A stretch of DNA of 64,000 nt from an uncultured Cohaesibacter sp. (lineage in GTDB: Bacteria; Pseudomonadota; Alphaproteobacteria; Rhizobiales; Cohaesibacteraceae): NCBI RefSeq assembly GCF_963678225.1, contig NZ_OY782763.1:806001-870000 (forward strand), written 5' to 3'. The position numbers and the translations under genes are program-made. Below the pieces are notes generated by a model. That model was given only the letters and a program-made list of their open reading frames with translations. It had not been told where the DNA came from and searched no databases. Shown piece by piece: positions 45,430 through 56,520 of this stretch (its first letter is position 1; each line of letters opens with the position of its first letter).

Positions 45430-46428
45430 TTACTCGATGAAGTCCCAACTCTGTTCTTTATGAGCCTTTTTGACCATCTGCATGAAAATACGGTTCATAC
45501 GCTTTTCAAAACGGTAGTTACGTGCAAGCCTTTCCGCATGAGGAGTAGCCTCAACAACAGATGCATATCTCAACAGATCAACACCATACCGTTCTTTTAG
45601 ACGAGCATTGGACTTCTGGTAGCGAGGCAAGATGCCTACCATCGGCTCAGGCACATATTTTTCTTTAGCAGGAGCAATATCCAATTGATTCAGTGCCCGA
45701 GTTAAATTTGCACGCCGCATCTTCGGATATAAAATTGAAAAACGACGAATAATCTCTGCCATTTCATGAGAAATAGTCGTGTTTCGCCTAACATCAGGAA
45801 ATTCAAAGGTTTCCTCAACTCCAAACAGCTGTGAAAAATTCTTCACCAGTTTGTCGTCTGCTTTCACGACCTCGAAATCAAGAACCGTTACATTATCTCG
45901 ACCATAGATGTCAGACCATAGATCGGCAATTCTATCAAACTCGGCACGCTTCACAATTTCAGGATCGTTCAGAAATTCTCCGAATGTTTTTCTCAATCGC
46001 CGACCTGGCTCTTTCATAAACTGCAAATATAGAGATTCCAGAAATTTATCCTGCCTACGAACACATAAAACGACGTGAACCTGTCCCAACTCTTTTAGAA
46101 AAGAGAGCTTTTGCGGAATGATCGGATCAGGAACACTGAGCTCTTCTTCAGATATTATAAAAGTAGAACACTTTGACTCTGTGATTTCTTGTCGGGCAAG
46201 GCCTTCTATGTCGACCCCTCGCCACATTGGGCTCAGACTTTTACCGTGCTGAGACAAAAAACTGAGATTGTAAAAGCCCAGATGCTTATTCAACATCGGG
46301 TGAAGCCCCGTGTCCAAATAGTGAATTTTCTGCTGCTTAAGCTTATCACGGCTCTTCGCCATGGCATATTGAATGCTCGAAGTACCGGTTTTGTATGTAC
46401 CGATATGAATAAATATTTTTTTTGTCAT
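45430..46428 (-). CDS. Sulfotransferase-like protein (second copy)
   Basis: 332 residues with FIHIGTYKTGTSSIQ (6-20) and VHVVLCVRRQDKFLESLYLQF, the same two phosphosulfate-binding blocks as its neighbour. The two proteins are clearly related in the first 150 residues but diverge after that. It begins with a good Met, with no long upstream extension. GC is low here. 176 bp separates it from the first copy, so they may not be one transcript. Confidence 0.8.
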   Translation of the reverse strand: MTKKIFIHIGTYKTGTSSIQYAMAKSRDKLKQQKIHYLDTGLHPMLNKHLGFYNLSFLSQHGKSLSPMWRGVDIEGLARQEITESKCSTFIISEEELSVPDPIIPQKLSFLKELGQVHVVLCVRRQDKFLESLYLQFMKEPGRRLRKTFGEFLNDPEIVKRAEFDRIADLWSDIYGRDNVTVLDFEVVKADDKLVKNFSQLFGVEETFEFPDVRRNTTISHEMAEIIRRFSILYPKMRRANLTRALNQLDIAPAKEKYVPEPMVGILPRYQKSNARLKERYGVDLLRYASVVEATPHAERLARNYRFEKRMNRIFMQMVKKAHKEQSWDFIE

Positions 46429-46550
46429 TGTGCGTCACCAGCAATAGAAGGACGGAAAATTTCCCAGAGCAAACAACTAACGATATCATCCAGAACACAT
46501 TTGATCCTTGCGATCATCAATGTCTTGAATGAAATACACCACACAAACTG

Positions 46551-48422
46551 TCAATCTTCCAGAAGCACTTTCTGCCAGAAGCCCTTGTTCAGGTCCTTAT
46601 CTTTCATACGCTCATAGTCGGCTATCAGCTTGTTGCGCGCTTTGGCATAGGCGCGCACATTCTTGATGAAACGCTTAAGGTTCCTGAAATAGCGGGATCG
46701 GTCGATCTTGCAAACGTACCCAGATTTATCAGAGCTATCCATCGTTGCAACAACCGGTCGCAAAAAGGTTTCTGACGGCACCGCACGCTGCGAAATAGGC
46801 ATCCGCCGTCCGTTTCCGAAGAAAAAGAAGGAAGGAAGAATATGACCACACAAAGTGAGTTTGCGCAGAATATGAGCTTTCCGGAAACGGCCAACACCAT
46901 TTTTGATCAACTGGATTTGACCAACATCAACGTCTCTTGAGATGGCTTCGTTCTTGGTCAATGCCTTGATCTGGGCGCGCTTCTCAGACATGTCCATGTC
47001 ATTGGTCCAGAAGTCTGGCCCCTTTAACACATCCTCGATGGCGACATTGATAGCTTCTGCTGAATCATAATGATAGGAGGCATTATAGCGATCAAAGAAA
47101 CGCCAGAGCATTGACAAGTCGCTCCAGAAAGAATGGCGCAGCATAGGGAATGTCAGATGCTGAACAAGGTGGTTCCTCAAATCCAGATAGATAGTCTGAG
47201 GGGATTGCTTGGCAGAGAAATCTTCCTGCATGGAAACCACGCCGGGAACTGTGGTGATATGAAAATCATTTGCCAATGAAAAATAGATGTCATCCCCGCG
47301 AACAAAGAAGGGGAAGGTCCAGTTTTTGACTTCTGCAATGGGAAAACAGAAATACCACCAGCCACCGTAGCGATTACTCTGATGGCGCTGGTTGTCAAAC
47401 GCACAGAACAGAACCTTTTCAAATTCCCTCAGATCAACACCACAATGCAGCGGAATACAGCGCTTATTGAAGAGGGCAGAGTTCTCCCACATCATCCATT
47501 TGTGCTTTTCGGTGATCATAGAGCCACTGATCGCGCGTTTCGGGTCTTTACAATAGCGCAGAGCAGCTAATGTCCGCCTCAAGCTTTCAGGGAAAATGGT
47601 AGCATCATCATCCATGAACAGAACATGGCTCGATAGATCTCCTTCCATCGCTTCCAGAAGCCCACGAGAAAAGCCACCTGCACCGCCATAATTCTTGTTT
47701 TTGATAACACGACCGCGAGAGAAGCTGATTTCGTCTGTATCGCCACCGTTATCAATCACCAATAGCTGGAACAGGTCAGCGATATCCCCGTTTTCCTGAA
47801 AATAGGCATCAAGCCTATCCGATGTGCTCTGAACAGCATCGTCGCGTTTGAAAGTGGTTATGACGCCCGTAATTGTCGCATCATTCAACACCGGCCCTTC
47901 GATGATATAGTCTGCGGAGACAACCGTGACTTCGGTTTTGGCATAGACTTGCAAGAAGAGGAGACCCGCGCCATCCAGAAGGGGAAGATCAAATTCGACT
48001 GTTTCGAGTTCATCATGGTTAAAGAGGGTATGGATCAATTGTTCCCAGCTGGCTTCATTCTTGGCCAGATACATACGCAAGATGCCTTCACCCTTGATCT
48101 TGATCCTGATCTTCAGTTTGTGATCAGGCCCCAAATCATAGCAATGCAGAGGAAAGGCATTGAAAAAACCGTCAAAGAGCAGCGAACTCTCTTTGAAACA
48201 ATAATAAGTTCCCAATTCGGTATCGTATCCGGCCTGACCATCAATATGATAGAACAGATCCACTTCCGAGTTGATCTTGGGATCTGGTGCCAACAATTGT
48301 TGCGCAACAAACTCGGTTGAGCCTGTTTCCGAACCGGACAGTGCCTTGGAAGTCTCTGGTGAAGTATCCATTGATTCAATATGCTCCAAAAATGGCGGCA
48401 TGCTCCTTATCATGACCGCCAT
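46551..48422 (-). CDS. GlfT2-like galactofuranosyltransferase
   Basis: About 623 residues, family 2 glycosyltransferase with the galactofuranan polymerase layout. An N-terminal beta-rich domain is followed by a GT-A core: TGVITTFKRDDAV, LLVIDNGG, KNKNYGGAGGFSRG, FMDDDA (metal-binding DDD about 271-273), RYGGWWYFCFP and FVRGDDIYF, then a helical C-terminus. WW and DD line up with GlfT2 of mycobacteria. Substrate UDP-galactofuranose would come from the adjacent glf. N-terminus unsure: TTG 48431, ATG 48422 or later; no clear RBS. No membrane span. Confidence 0.85.
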   Translation of the reverse strand: MAVMIRSMPPFLEHIESMDTSPETSKALSGSETGSTEFVAQQLLAPDPKINSEVDLFYHIDGQAGYDTELGTYYCFKESSLLFDGFFNAFPLHCYDLGPDHKLKIRIKIKGEGILRMYLAKNEASWEQLIHTLFNHDELETVEFDLPLLDGAGLLFLQVYAKTEVTVVSADYIIEGPVLNDATITGVITTFKRDDAVQSTSDRLDAYFQENGDIADLFQLLVIDNGGDTDEISFSRGRVIKNKNYGGAGGFSRGLLEAMEGDLSSHVLFMDDDATIFPESLRRTLAALRYCKDPKRAISGSMITEKHKWMMWENSALFNKRCIPLHCGVDLREFEKVLFCAFDNQRHQSNRYGGWWYFCFPIAEVKNWTFPFFVRGDDIYFSLANDFHITTVPGVVSMQEDFSAKQSPQTIYLDLRNHLVQHLTFPMLRHSFWSDLSMLWRFFDRYNASYHYDSAEAINVAIEDVLKGPDFWTNDMDMSEKRAQIKALTKNEAISRDVDVGQIQLIKNGVGRFRKAHILRKLTLCGHILPSFFFFGNGRRMPISQRAVPSETFLRPVVATMDSSDKSGYVCKIDRSRYFRNLKRFIKNVRAYAKARNKLIADYERMKDKDLNKGFWQKVLLED

Positions 48423-48459
48423 ATAATACAATATTCAGGCGATAGCTGGACAAACAGTA

Positions 48460-49596
<1,137 letters not shown>

Positions 49597-49799
49597 TCAA
49601 AAAAATTGATCAAAATTATCAAAAACCATTGCGCAAACTGCTACAAATTTTAGTCCCAAAATGCAAGCTTTGGATCACCGTGTTTTTGATTAGTACATCG
49701 TTGAAGCTGCCAGACCGGTTGAGTTGTTCTTTTCTTCAAGACAAATGCAACCGGCACATGCAAACGAGTTGTAAAAACCTATTTGTGCCCAAACTATGT

Positions 49800-51215
49800 T
49801 CAACGCTGCAAACTTATAAAATCATCCAGCACCTGATAGTTCGTCAGCGGAAAACCGTCACGGTTATATCCTAGGGATGCTGGTGAATAGAGAAACCCCA
49901 AATACCAAGGAGCTTTATTTCTCTGCAGTTGCCGATTACTAGGTTGCCTCTGCATGAAACCATAAGTCGCACCATGCACGTCGTACTTTCGGAAAATATT
50001 GTCTGCCTTGAGTAAGAAATGATCAATAAACCAAGGGCGTGATGCCAGGAAATCATCCCATTCAGCTTTGGAAATTTTAGTGTCAAACTGGCAGCCGTTG
50101 CCGCGCTGAAATACATAGCAGACCAGATAGTCGTGGATCGGCAGAAATGGATCATAGCCCCAACGCCCAGCAAAAGCCTCACCCAGTCGATCATCACTTT
50201 CAATCGCCCGTCTCATTTTCCAAACATAGGTATATTCGGTCACGATAATGGGCTTTGCCGTTTGGAAGCGTGCAAATGCCAAAGCACTTTCAATTTGATC
50301 AAGACGCGTTACGTGCGCATGCAAGTCTACACCATCCACAAAAGGTGCAGCATCTGCGTAAGCAAACAAAGCTCGCGTGGCAGACCGATCCTGCATTTTA
50401 CGAGAATAAAGCTGCGTAAATGATCCCATATACAGCGCCACCTGACCTCGCAATCCTTTACGAACCAGATAGGCATGAACATGTTGGGTGACCCTTTTGT
50501 AAAACTCGACCATGGGTATCCCCCCATAGCGTGGATTAAACCGCCAATCTTCTTTTTTGGTATCGACAAAAGGTTCGTTGCCACTGGTAATTATGCTCGC
50601 TGATGGTGCAAGGATATCAAGAACATGGGTATCAAGAAACGCAAACAGATCCCTTTCTTCTTGAGATCCGGGCAAAGGAGGAGCCATATCGGCATGCTTG
50701 AAACTCCATTCAAGGCTCAGAATGGCTTTTTTCCCATGATCCCGGGATGCTGCAATAAAGGATGCCCACTTGTTCTCTATCCTCTGCCTCGGCTTCATCT
50801 TGCCTGAAAGAAAGAGCTTGCGGTATCTAAGAACCTCCATCGTCCCTCGATAGGTTTCCACTCCAGAACGACTGAAAAGAGGAGCATTAAATCGCTTCGT
50901 GGCACGATTTTCCATTTGTCTGGGAAATTCATTGAGATTGACACCAGTGAAACGCTCGAGAACAGTACAGCTTCCATAGCGATATTCTCGTCCCGGAGAC
51001 ATGCTCCCATTTCGGCATGTGCGTTTCAACGCATATTGAGCGCAAGAACCACCTTCATGCACGCTCGGCACTTTGAAGAAAATCGCGCTTTCGCCATCCC
51101 GCATGACTTGGGGGCCGACCGAGCAGCTACCGGGAGACGCTGCAAATCCTGTATTTGATAGCATCAAGAAAAGACAGGAAACAATAAATGATGAAATATA
51201 TGACTTTAAAACCAT
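49800..51215 (-). CDS. Exported clan GH-A-like glycosidase, unassigned family
   Basis: 471 residues. Signal peptide about 1-26 (ending FAA). A Cys-rich N-terminal piece (GSCSVGPQVMRDGESAIFF, YALKRTCRNG, YRYGSC) precedes a TIM-barrel-like domain. The motif ITSGNEPFVD (Glu214, NEP) looks like the clan GH-A acid/base on strand 4, and KPIIVTEYTYVW (Glu327) like the nucleophile on strand 7. Family not recognised. ATG 51215 gives a clean signal peptide; a TTG lies 4 codons up. It could trim the polymer made by the glf cluster. Confidence 0.7.
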   Translation of the reverse strand: MVLKSYISSFIVSCLFLMLSNTGFAASPGSCSVGPQVMRDGESAIFFKVPSVHEGGSCAQYALKRTCRNGSMSPGREYRYGSCTVLERFTGVNLNEFPRQMENRATKRFNAPLFSRSGVETYRGTMEVLRYRKLFLSGKMKPRQRIENKWASFIAASRDHGKKAILSLEWSFKHADMAPPLPGSQEERDLFAFLDTHVLDILAPSASIITSGNEPFVDTKKEDWRFNPRYGGIPMVEFYKRVTQHVHAYLVRKGLRGQVALYMGSFTQLYSRKMQDRSATRALFAYADAAPFVDGVDLHAHVTRLDQIESALAFARFQTAKPIIVTEYTYVWKMRRAIESDDRLGEAFAGRWGYDPFLPIHDYLVCYVFQRGNGCQFDTKISKAEWDDFLASRPWFIDHFLLKADNIFRKYDVHGATYGFMQRQPSNRQLQRNKAPWYLGFLYSPASLGYNRDGFPLTNYQVLDDFISLQR

Positions 51216-51382
51216 GACCGAATCCAACTCTCATTGCCAACAATAAGCTTCAGCACCAAAAGGTCAGCACTCTTTGTAGTCAGCTTGGAAGCCCAGCCTC
51301 TTATATACACCAAGAGTATGGCATCGCTTCCTTTTTCGATTGTCAGGAAAACACATACATTGCGTGAAGGAAATGGAAATTT

Positions 51383-51468
51383 TGGTACGGGCGGCGGGAA
51401 TCGAACCCGCACGGCCTAGGGCCTCAGGATTTTAAGTCCTGTATGTCTACCAATTCCATCACGCCCGC
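51383..51468 (-). tRNA. tRNA-Leu (anticodon TAA)
   Basis: The minus strand folds as a full tRNA with GCGGGCG/CGCCCGT acceptor arms, anticodon stem CAGGA/TCCTG with loop CTTAAAA (anticodon TAA), a long variable arm as for Leu/Ser, T-arm GCGGGTTCGATTCCCGC and encoded CCA. The 3' end faces the glycan cluster. Confidence 0.96.
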
Positions 51469-51588
51469 GAAGGTTGGTTCGCTCATTGCTAATGTGCATC
51501 TCCCCCAATTGCAAGCAATGGCTTTTGCGCAATCCACAAGCCATAGATCCAAGGCGAGATGCATAGCCTCAAATCAGACGCAGCCACA

Positions 51589-51618
51589 ACAAAAAAGCAG
51601 CCCTAAAAGGGGCTGCTT
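51589..51618 (-). terminator. gpt terminator
   Basis: AGCAGCCC (51596-51603) pairs with GGGCTGCT (51610-51617). On the minus strand it is followed by TTTTTT. 60 bp after the gpt stop. Confidence 0.9.
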
Positions 51619-51680
51619 AAAAGCACACGAGAGAATAACACTCTGGCCACACCGAGGCCCGAGCAAAAGCCATTTAAAGC

Positions 51681-52175
51681 CTATTTCGCAATTGGCGCCT
51701 GGAATTGCAGGCCCATATCCCAAGGGAAATAAATCCAAGTATCCTGCGAAACCTCGGTAACAAAGGTATCCACCAAAGGACGCCCCTTCGGCTTGGCATA
51801 GACTGTTGCGAAATGGGCCTTCGGCAGCATGGCCCGCACCACTTTGGCGGTTTTGCCGGTGTCGACCAGATCGTCGATAATCAGGACACCCTCGCCTTCT
51901 CCCCCTTCCACATCGATGACAGACGCATCAATCGGCTTGAGAACCTGCATCTCACCCTGATTTTCATAATCATGGTAGGAGGCGACGCAGACGGTATCGA
52001 TCATCCGCACTTCCAGCTCACGGGCAATGATGGCCGCTGGCACAAGACCGCCACGTGTGATGCAAACAATCGCCTTCCATTCGGAAACGCCTTTCAGACG
52101 CCAAGCCAGCGCACGGCAGTCCCGATGGAATTGTTCCCAATACACCGGGAAAGCGTTGGAGGATGGTTCGGACAT
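51681..52175 (-). CDS. gpt: Xanthine-guanine phosphoribosyltransferase
   Basis: 164-residue salvage enzyme adding PRPP to xanthine or guanine. The PRPP loop is [38 protein letters not shown] and FPWDM near the end match the family. The length is right for Gpt. Cytosolic or membrane-associated. Start ATG 52175. No operon partner on the same strand close by. Confidence 0.94.
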   Translation of the reverse strand: MSEPSSNAFPVYWEQFHRDCRALAWRLKGVSEWKAIVCITRGGLVPAAIIARELEVRMIDTVCVASYHDYENQGEMQVLKPIDASVIDVEGGEGEGVLIIDDLVDTGKTAKVVRAMLPKAHFATVYAKPKGRPLVDTFVTEVSQDTWIYFPWDMGLQFQAPIAK

Positions 52176-52235
52176 GGTGGTGTTCCTTTTTCTTTCCTTT
52201 ACGAGTGCGTTTCAACTCATTGAGGTCGGGCAACG

Positions 52236-52994
52236 TTAGACCTGCGTCTGTTTCTGCCCTTTTAATGTTTGAAGCATGTCATGCACTGCCTTGACCGCGT
52301 TGTCCAGATCTTCCCGCGAGCGAGAGCGCATAACGATGTTCGTTGCGAACAGATCTTCGCGCATATAGGGGTAAGACCCGATCACCACATTGGGGTGATC
52401 CTTGGCAAGGTCCGCCAGAGGACCGGCAACAAGGCCTTCTCCCAGGCCGCTATCAATGGTCTCGCTCAGCACTTGCGCATTGGTCTTAAGCGTTGGGGCG
52501 ATGGCATCCATCATGGCTTGCATGACAGAGGGCACCCCGGCCATGACATGGACGTTTTCCAGCCGGAATCCCGGCGCACTGGAAACTCTGTTTTCAATCA
52601 GATCTGCACCGAAGGGAATGCGCGCCATCCGCTTGCGCGCTTCGTTGAATTCCATATTGGGCGATTTCGCATAATGCGCTTCCAAGATGGCCATGGCGCG
52701 CGGATCATGATCAATGCCCACGCCGAAGGCCGCCGCCATGGCATCTGCAGTGATATCGTCATGGGTCGGCCCGATGCCGCCACTGGTGAACACATAGGTC
52801 CAGCGGGCCCGCAAGGCGTTGACCGCTTCAACGATGGCATCCTGATCGTCGGCCACAACACGCACTTCCTTGAGATCGATGCCCAACTGGGTGAGATAGT
52901 CCGCAATGAATCCGATATTCTTGTCCTTGGTGCGGCCGGAAAGGATTTCGTCACCGATTATAAGAACGGCTGCCGTGATCAACTCTTTAGTCAT
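52236..52994 (-). CDS. Molybdopterin-binding domain protein (CinA N-terminal type)
   Basis: 252 residues. MoCF/MoaB-type domain: AAVLIIGDEILSGRTKDKNIGFIADYLTQLGIDLKEVRVV and VFTSGGIGPTHDDITADAMAAAFG, as in CinA/YfaY, which hydrolyse ADP-ribose-type nucleotides. The CinA C-terminal deamidase domain is absent. Start at ATG 52994 fits the conserved N-terminus; the frame is open to 53216. Divergent from sfsA. Confidence 0.9.
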   Translation of the reverse strand: MTKELITAAVLIIGDEILSGRTKDKNIGFIADYLTQLGIDLKEVRVVADDQDAIVEAVNALRARWTYVFTSGGIGPTHDDITADAMAAAFGVGIDHDPRAMAILEAHYAKSPNMEFNEARKRMARIPFGADLIENRVSSAPGFRLENVHVMAGVPSVMQAMMDAIAPTLKTNAQVLSETIDSGLGEGLVAGPLADLAKDHPNVVIGSYPYMREDLFATNIVMRSRSREDLDNAVKAVHDMLQTLKGQKQTQV

Positions 52995-53197
52995 TGCTCT
53001 ATCTCTTTCATTATTGCGTTCAATCTTGAACCGAACCACTCCCGATGAGAAAATGGACCACCCGGAGGCCCCTTTGGAGCTTTTCCATTCAAGAGGCGCA
53101 ATTTTGCCACTCTCTGCACACAGCAAGATAGCAAAAACGCCATGCATGCTTATAGTGCGAACTGATAGTGACCGAAAGCCAAAAGCAAAGCCATAAC

Positions 53198-53917
53198 ATG
53201 AAATTTGAAAAGCCACTCATTCCGGGCCGTCTCATCCAGCGCTACAAGCGCTTTCTTGCCGATATCGAGCTGGACGATGGAACAGTCATAACAGCCCATT
53301 GCGCCAACCCCGGCTCCATGCTGGGCCTCAAAGACCCCGGCACCCGCGTCTGGCTGTCAAAATCCGACAACCCCAAGCGCAAGCTGGCCTATAGCTGGGA
53401 ACTCAGCGAATTGGATGACGCCATGATCGGCATCAATACCAGCCATCCCAACCGCATCGTCGAAGAGGCAATTCGGGCAGGACATGTCGCAGAGCTTACT
53501 GGCTACGAAACCCTGCGGCGCGAGGTGAAATATGGCAAGAACAGCCGCATCGATATTTTGTTGCAGGATGAAGGCAAACCCGATTGCTATGTCGAGGTCA
53601 AGAATGTGCATCTGTTGCGCGAACAGGGATTGGCGGAATTTCCCGATTCGGTGACCAAGCGCGGTGCCAAGCATCTGGGCGAGCTGGCCGACATGGTCGA
53701 ACAGGGGCATCGCGCCGTGATGCTCTATTTGGTCCAGAGAACGGATGCGAACCGCTTCGCTCTGGCAAGCGACATCGATCCGGCCTATGCAGAAGCCTTT
53801 CAAGAGGCAACAGACGCGGGCGTGGAAGCCATCGTCTATCTATGTGACATATCACACCAGGAGATCAACCTGACCCACTCCATCCCATTTGCAAAAGAGG
53901 TACTGGCAACGAATTAG
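53198..53917 (+). CDS. sfsA: Sugar fermentation stimulation protein SfsA
   Basis: 239 residues of the SfsA family: PLIPGRLIQRYKRFLADIELDDGTVITAHCANPGSMLGL, SRIDILLQ...CYVEVKNVHLL and SVTKRGAKHLGELADM. It has nuclease-like DI...EVKN residues, and the exact role is unsettled. Start taken at ATG 53198 (MKFEKPL), the family N-terminus; a GTG 10 codons up is possible. Divergent from the CinA-like gene. Confidence 0.92.
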   Translation: MKFEKPLIPGRLIQRYKRFLADIELDDGTVITAHCANPGSMLGLKDPGTRVWLSKSDNPKRKLAYSWELSELDDAMIGINTSHPNRIVEEAIRAGHVAELTGYETLRREVKYGKNSRIDILLQDEGKPDCYVEVKNVHLLREQGLAEFPDSVTKRGAKHLGELADMVEQGHRAVMLYLVQRTDANRFALASDIDPAYAEAFQEATDAGVEAIVYLCDISHQEINLTHSIPFAKEVLATN

Positions 53918-54053
53918 GAGCTCTAGCAATCGCCAGCCAGATCGCTCTGCCGCGAGAAGAGACCAATCCCTCCAAAAATTGTTGATTCCGGTTTGCACAA
54001 TTGCTCATGGGGGGATATCCATAGAGAAACAACTGATTTCGGAAAGACCTGAG

Positions 54054-54884
54054 ATGGTAAATTACATTGATGCCAATAGCGCCCCTTTGCGCAACACCGG
54101 AGATATCCGCCTTTACAGCCAAGAGGATTTCGAAGGTATGCGTCGCGCCGGGCAACTGGCAGCACGGGCTCTGGATGGTGTCGCAAAACTCGTCAAGCCG
54201 GGTGTTCCAACCAAGGTGATCGACGATTTTATCCGGGACTTCGGGGAAGAAAACAACGCCCTTCCGGCCACGCTGAATTATCGCGGCTACAGAAACTATA
54301 CCTGCACATCCATCAACCATGTGGTTTGCCATGGCATCCCCAATGAAAAACCACTCAAGGAAGGCGACATCGTCAATGTCGACGTCACCTATATTCTGGA
54401 CGGCTGGTATGGCGACAGTTCGCGCATGTATCCGGTGGGAGAGATCAAGCGCGCACCGGAACGTCTGATCGAAGTCACCTATAATGCCCTCATGATCGGC
54501 ATCGAACAGGCAAAGCCGGGCAAAACCACAGGTGACATCGGCGCAGCCATTCAGGAATATGCCGAAGGAGAGCGCTGCGGCGTTGTGCGTGACTTCTGCG
54601 GTCATGGTGTCGGACGCCTTTTCCACGATGCGCCCAATATCCTTCATTATGGCAACTGGGGTGAAGGCATCGAACTGAAGCCGGGTATGATCTTTACCAT
54701 CGAGCCGATGATCAATCTGGGCAAACCGCACGTCAAGGTGCTCAAGGATGGCTGGACGGCGGTCACGCGTGACAAAAGCCTGTCAGCCCAGTTCGAACAT
54801 TCCCTTGGCATCACGGAAACGGGGTGTGAGATTTTCACCCTGTCGCCGGAAGGGCTGGACAAGCCCCCCTATAACGTAGCCTGA
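54054..54884 (+). CDS. map: Methionine aminopeptidase, type I
   Basis: 276-residue metalloenzyme removing the initiator Met. Metal ligands Asp110 and Asp121 ([13 protein letters not shown]), His184 (FCGHGVGR), Glu217 (FTIEPM) and Glu248 (QFEHSL); His93 (VCHGIP) is the substrate His. Start ATG 54054; the frame is open to 53889. radC follows after 13 bp, so the two are probably cotranscribed. Confidence 0.96.
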   Translation: MVNYIDANSAPLRNTGDIRLYSQEDFEGMRRAGQLAARALDGVAKLVKPGVPTKVIDDFIRDFGEENNALPATLNYRGYRNYTCTSINHVVCHGIPNEKPLKEGDIVNVDVTYILDGWYGDSSRMYPVGEIKRAPERLIEVTYNALMIGIEQAKPGKTTGDIGAAIQEYAEGERCGVVRDFCGHGVGRLFHDAPNILHYGNWGEGIELKPGMIFTIEPMINLGKPHVKVLKDGWTAVTRDKSLSAQFEHSLGITETGCEIFTLSPEGLDKPPYNVA

Positions 54885-54897
54885 CGAGGGGCAATCA

Positions 54898-55599
54898 ATG
54901 GGTGAGCTGAAAGAAGCAGCGGCAGGCAAGCCCCATTATGTGGGACACAGGGAACGGTTGCGGCAGAAATTCCGCGAATCCGGCCCTGATGCTCTGCATG
55001 ACTATGAGCTGCTCGAACTGATCCTGTTTCGCGCCATTCCCCGCAGGGATACAAAGCCGCTCGCCAAGGATCTGCTTGCCCGTTTCGGTTCTTTTGCCGA
55101 AGTGATCGCCGCTCCAGATCATCTCTTGATGGAATTCCCCGGCGTCAAGCAGGCCGTCGTGACCGAGTTAAAGCTCATCCATGCCGCCGCGGCCAAATTT
55201 GCCGAGGATCGCGTCAAGGATCGTCCAGTGCTCTCATCCTGGAACTCGGTGATCGATTATTGCCGCACCACCATGGCCTTCAACGATATAGAGCAGTTCC
55301 GCATTCTGTTTCTGGACAAGAAGAACGCCCTCATCACCGATGAAGTGCAACAGACCGGCACCGTTGATCACACGCCTGTCTATACGCGCGAAGTGGTCAA
55401 GCGGGCATTGGAGTTGTCTGCCACAGCCATCATCATGGTCCACAATCACCCCAGTGGCGACCCGACCCCGTCGCGGGCTGACATCGACATGACCCAACAG
55501 GTCTCTGACGCCTGCGAGCGCCTCAGCATCACCTTGCATGACCACATCATCGTTGCACGCAATGGTCATACAAGCTTCAAGGGGCTGGGACTGATTTAA
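54898..55599 (+). CDS. radC: RadC-family JAB/MPN+ protein
   Basis: 233 residues. N-terminal helix-hairpin-helix ([29 protein letters not shown]) and a C-terminal JAB1/MPN+ metalloprotease-like domain with [15 protein letters not shown] (metal ligands His, His, Asp). The name reflects an old repair link that has been withdrawn; the role is unclear. It starts 13 bp after map. Confidence 0.93.
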   Translation: MGELKEAAAGKPHYVGHRERLRQKFRESGPDALHDYELLELILFRAIPRRDTKPLAKDLLARFGSFAEVIAAPDHLLMEFPGVKQAVVTELKLIHAAAAKFAEDRVKDRPVLSSWNSVIDYCRTTMAFNDIEQFRILFLDKKNALITDEVQQTGTVDHTPVYTREVVKRALELSATAIIMVHNHPSGDPTPSRADIDMTQQVSDACERLSITLHDHIIVARNGHTSFKGLGLI

Positions 55600-55657
55600 G
55601 CCAGCGGCTCCTCACTTCCCTTCTTCCCTTTTGGAGATAAGAGCTTTCGGCATGCGC

Positions 55658-56047
55658 TCAATGCGGTTGCTCAAGGTCCTTCAAGATTGCGCATTCCGCA
55701 CTCTCGTCCCCCTTGCAAGCAGCAACCAGCGGCGCAAGATCCGATCGCAGCGCCTGCAACTCCGCGATCTTTTCATCAATTTCCCTCAAATGAGCCTGAG
55801 CAATGCGCTTCACGTCGGCGCTCGCCCTGCTCTTGTCAGCCTGAAGCGCAAGCAAATTTCGGCATTCCTCTATGCTGAAACCCAATTTGCGTGCCCGCCC
55901 GATCAGACGCAGACGGACAAGATCTTCATTCGCATAGTCTCGATAGCCATTTTCCCGACGCGCAGGAACCACCAGCCCGATATCCTCGTAATAACGCAAA
56001 GTCTTGACTGGCAGATCTGCGATTCCGGCTGCTTGACTGATATTCAT
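55658..56047 (-). CDS. cueR: Cu(I)-responsive MerR-family regulator (CueR/HmrR type)
   Basis: 129 residues. MerR helix-turn-helix (NISQAAGIADLPVKTLRYYEDIGLV), dimer helix, and the C-terminal metal loop ACKGDESAECAIL with Cys111 and Cys119, the CueR spacing. CueR senses Cu(I) and activates copper export genes. ATG 56047 has GGAG 5 nt upstream. No copA or copper oxidase lies nearby, so its target is elsewhere or this is an orphan regulator. A palindrome upstream may be its operator. Confidence 0.9.
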   Translation of the reverse strand: MNISQAAGIADLPVKTLRYYEDIGLVVPARRENGYRDYANEDLVRLRLIGRARKLGFSIEECRNLLALQADKSRASADVKRIAQAHLREIDEKIAELQALRSDLAPLVAACKGDESAECAILKDLEQPH

Positions 56048-56520
56048 GTCCAACTCCTGACCGACCAATGCGGCCCGTCTTCCGCGTCCCTGTCAATATT
56101 GACAGGCATTTGAGCCCTAATCCCCTTATCTACATAGTGCATACTGAGAAACAAAAAAGTGCATGCTCATTTTTCAACCAAAAACACGGCATGCCCATAT
56201 GATTTTACAGAAAACTGCCCAAAAACAAATCAAGAAGACAAGATTATCCCACAACCAACGATTATTGTGCGACCATTCACCCCATAGACCGTAGTTTTCG
56301 CGCTTAAAATTAAATCAAAAAGGGCATTTTTGATCATAATTTCATCATTTCGTCGACCTTCGCTCAATATTGACCAATTTTTGGAAGGAGGCAATTGTAT
56401 CCAATCCGAGTTCTTGCTAGAAATTTAATGAGAGGAAATCTCACATAAGAACAAACAACAACATCTTCCTACCTAATAAGCGGTAACAAAGCCGCAGGGA
56501 AATTAGGAACAGCGAGTCAA
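56048..56520. other. Divergent intergenic region, cueR / liv operon
   Basis: 473 bp, partly AT-rich. It holds the 18-bp palindrome near cueR and two AGTGCAT elements 22 bp apart (56136, 56158). The livH promoter must lie in the right half; no leader hairpin with a T-tract was seen. Confidence 0.5.
56089..56106. promoter_or_regulatory. 18-bp palindrome, candidate CueR operator
   Basis: CCTGTCAATATTGACAGG is a perfect 18-bp palindrome, 42 bp upstream of the cueR start. Its form (CCT..AGG, 18 bp) is like MerR-family operators. It does not match the classic CCTTCC-GGAAGG copper site. Confidence 0.5.
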
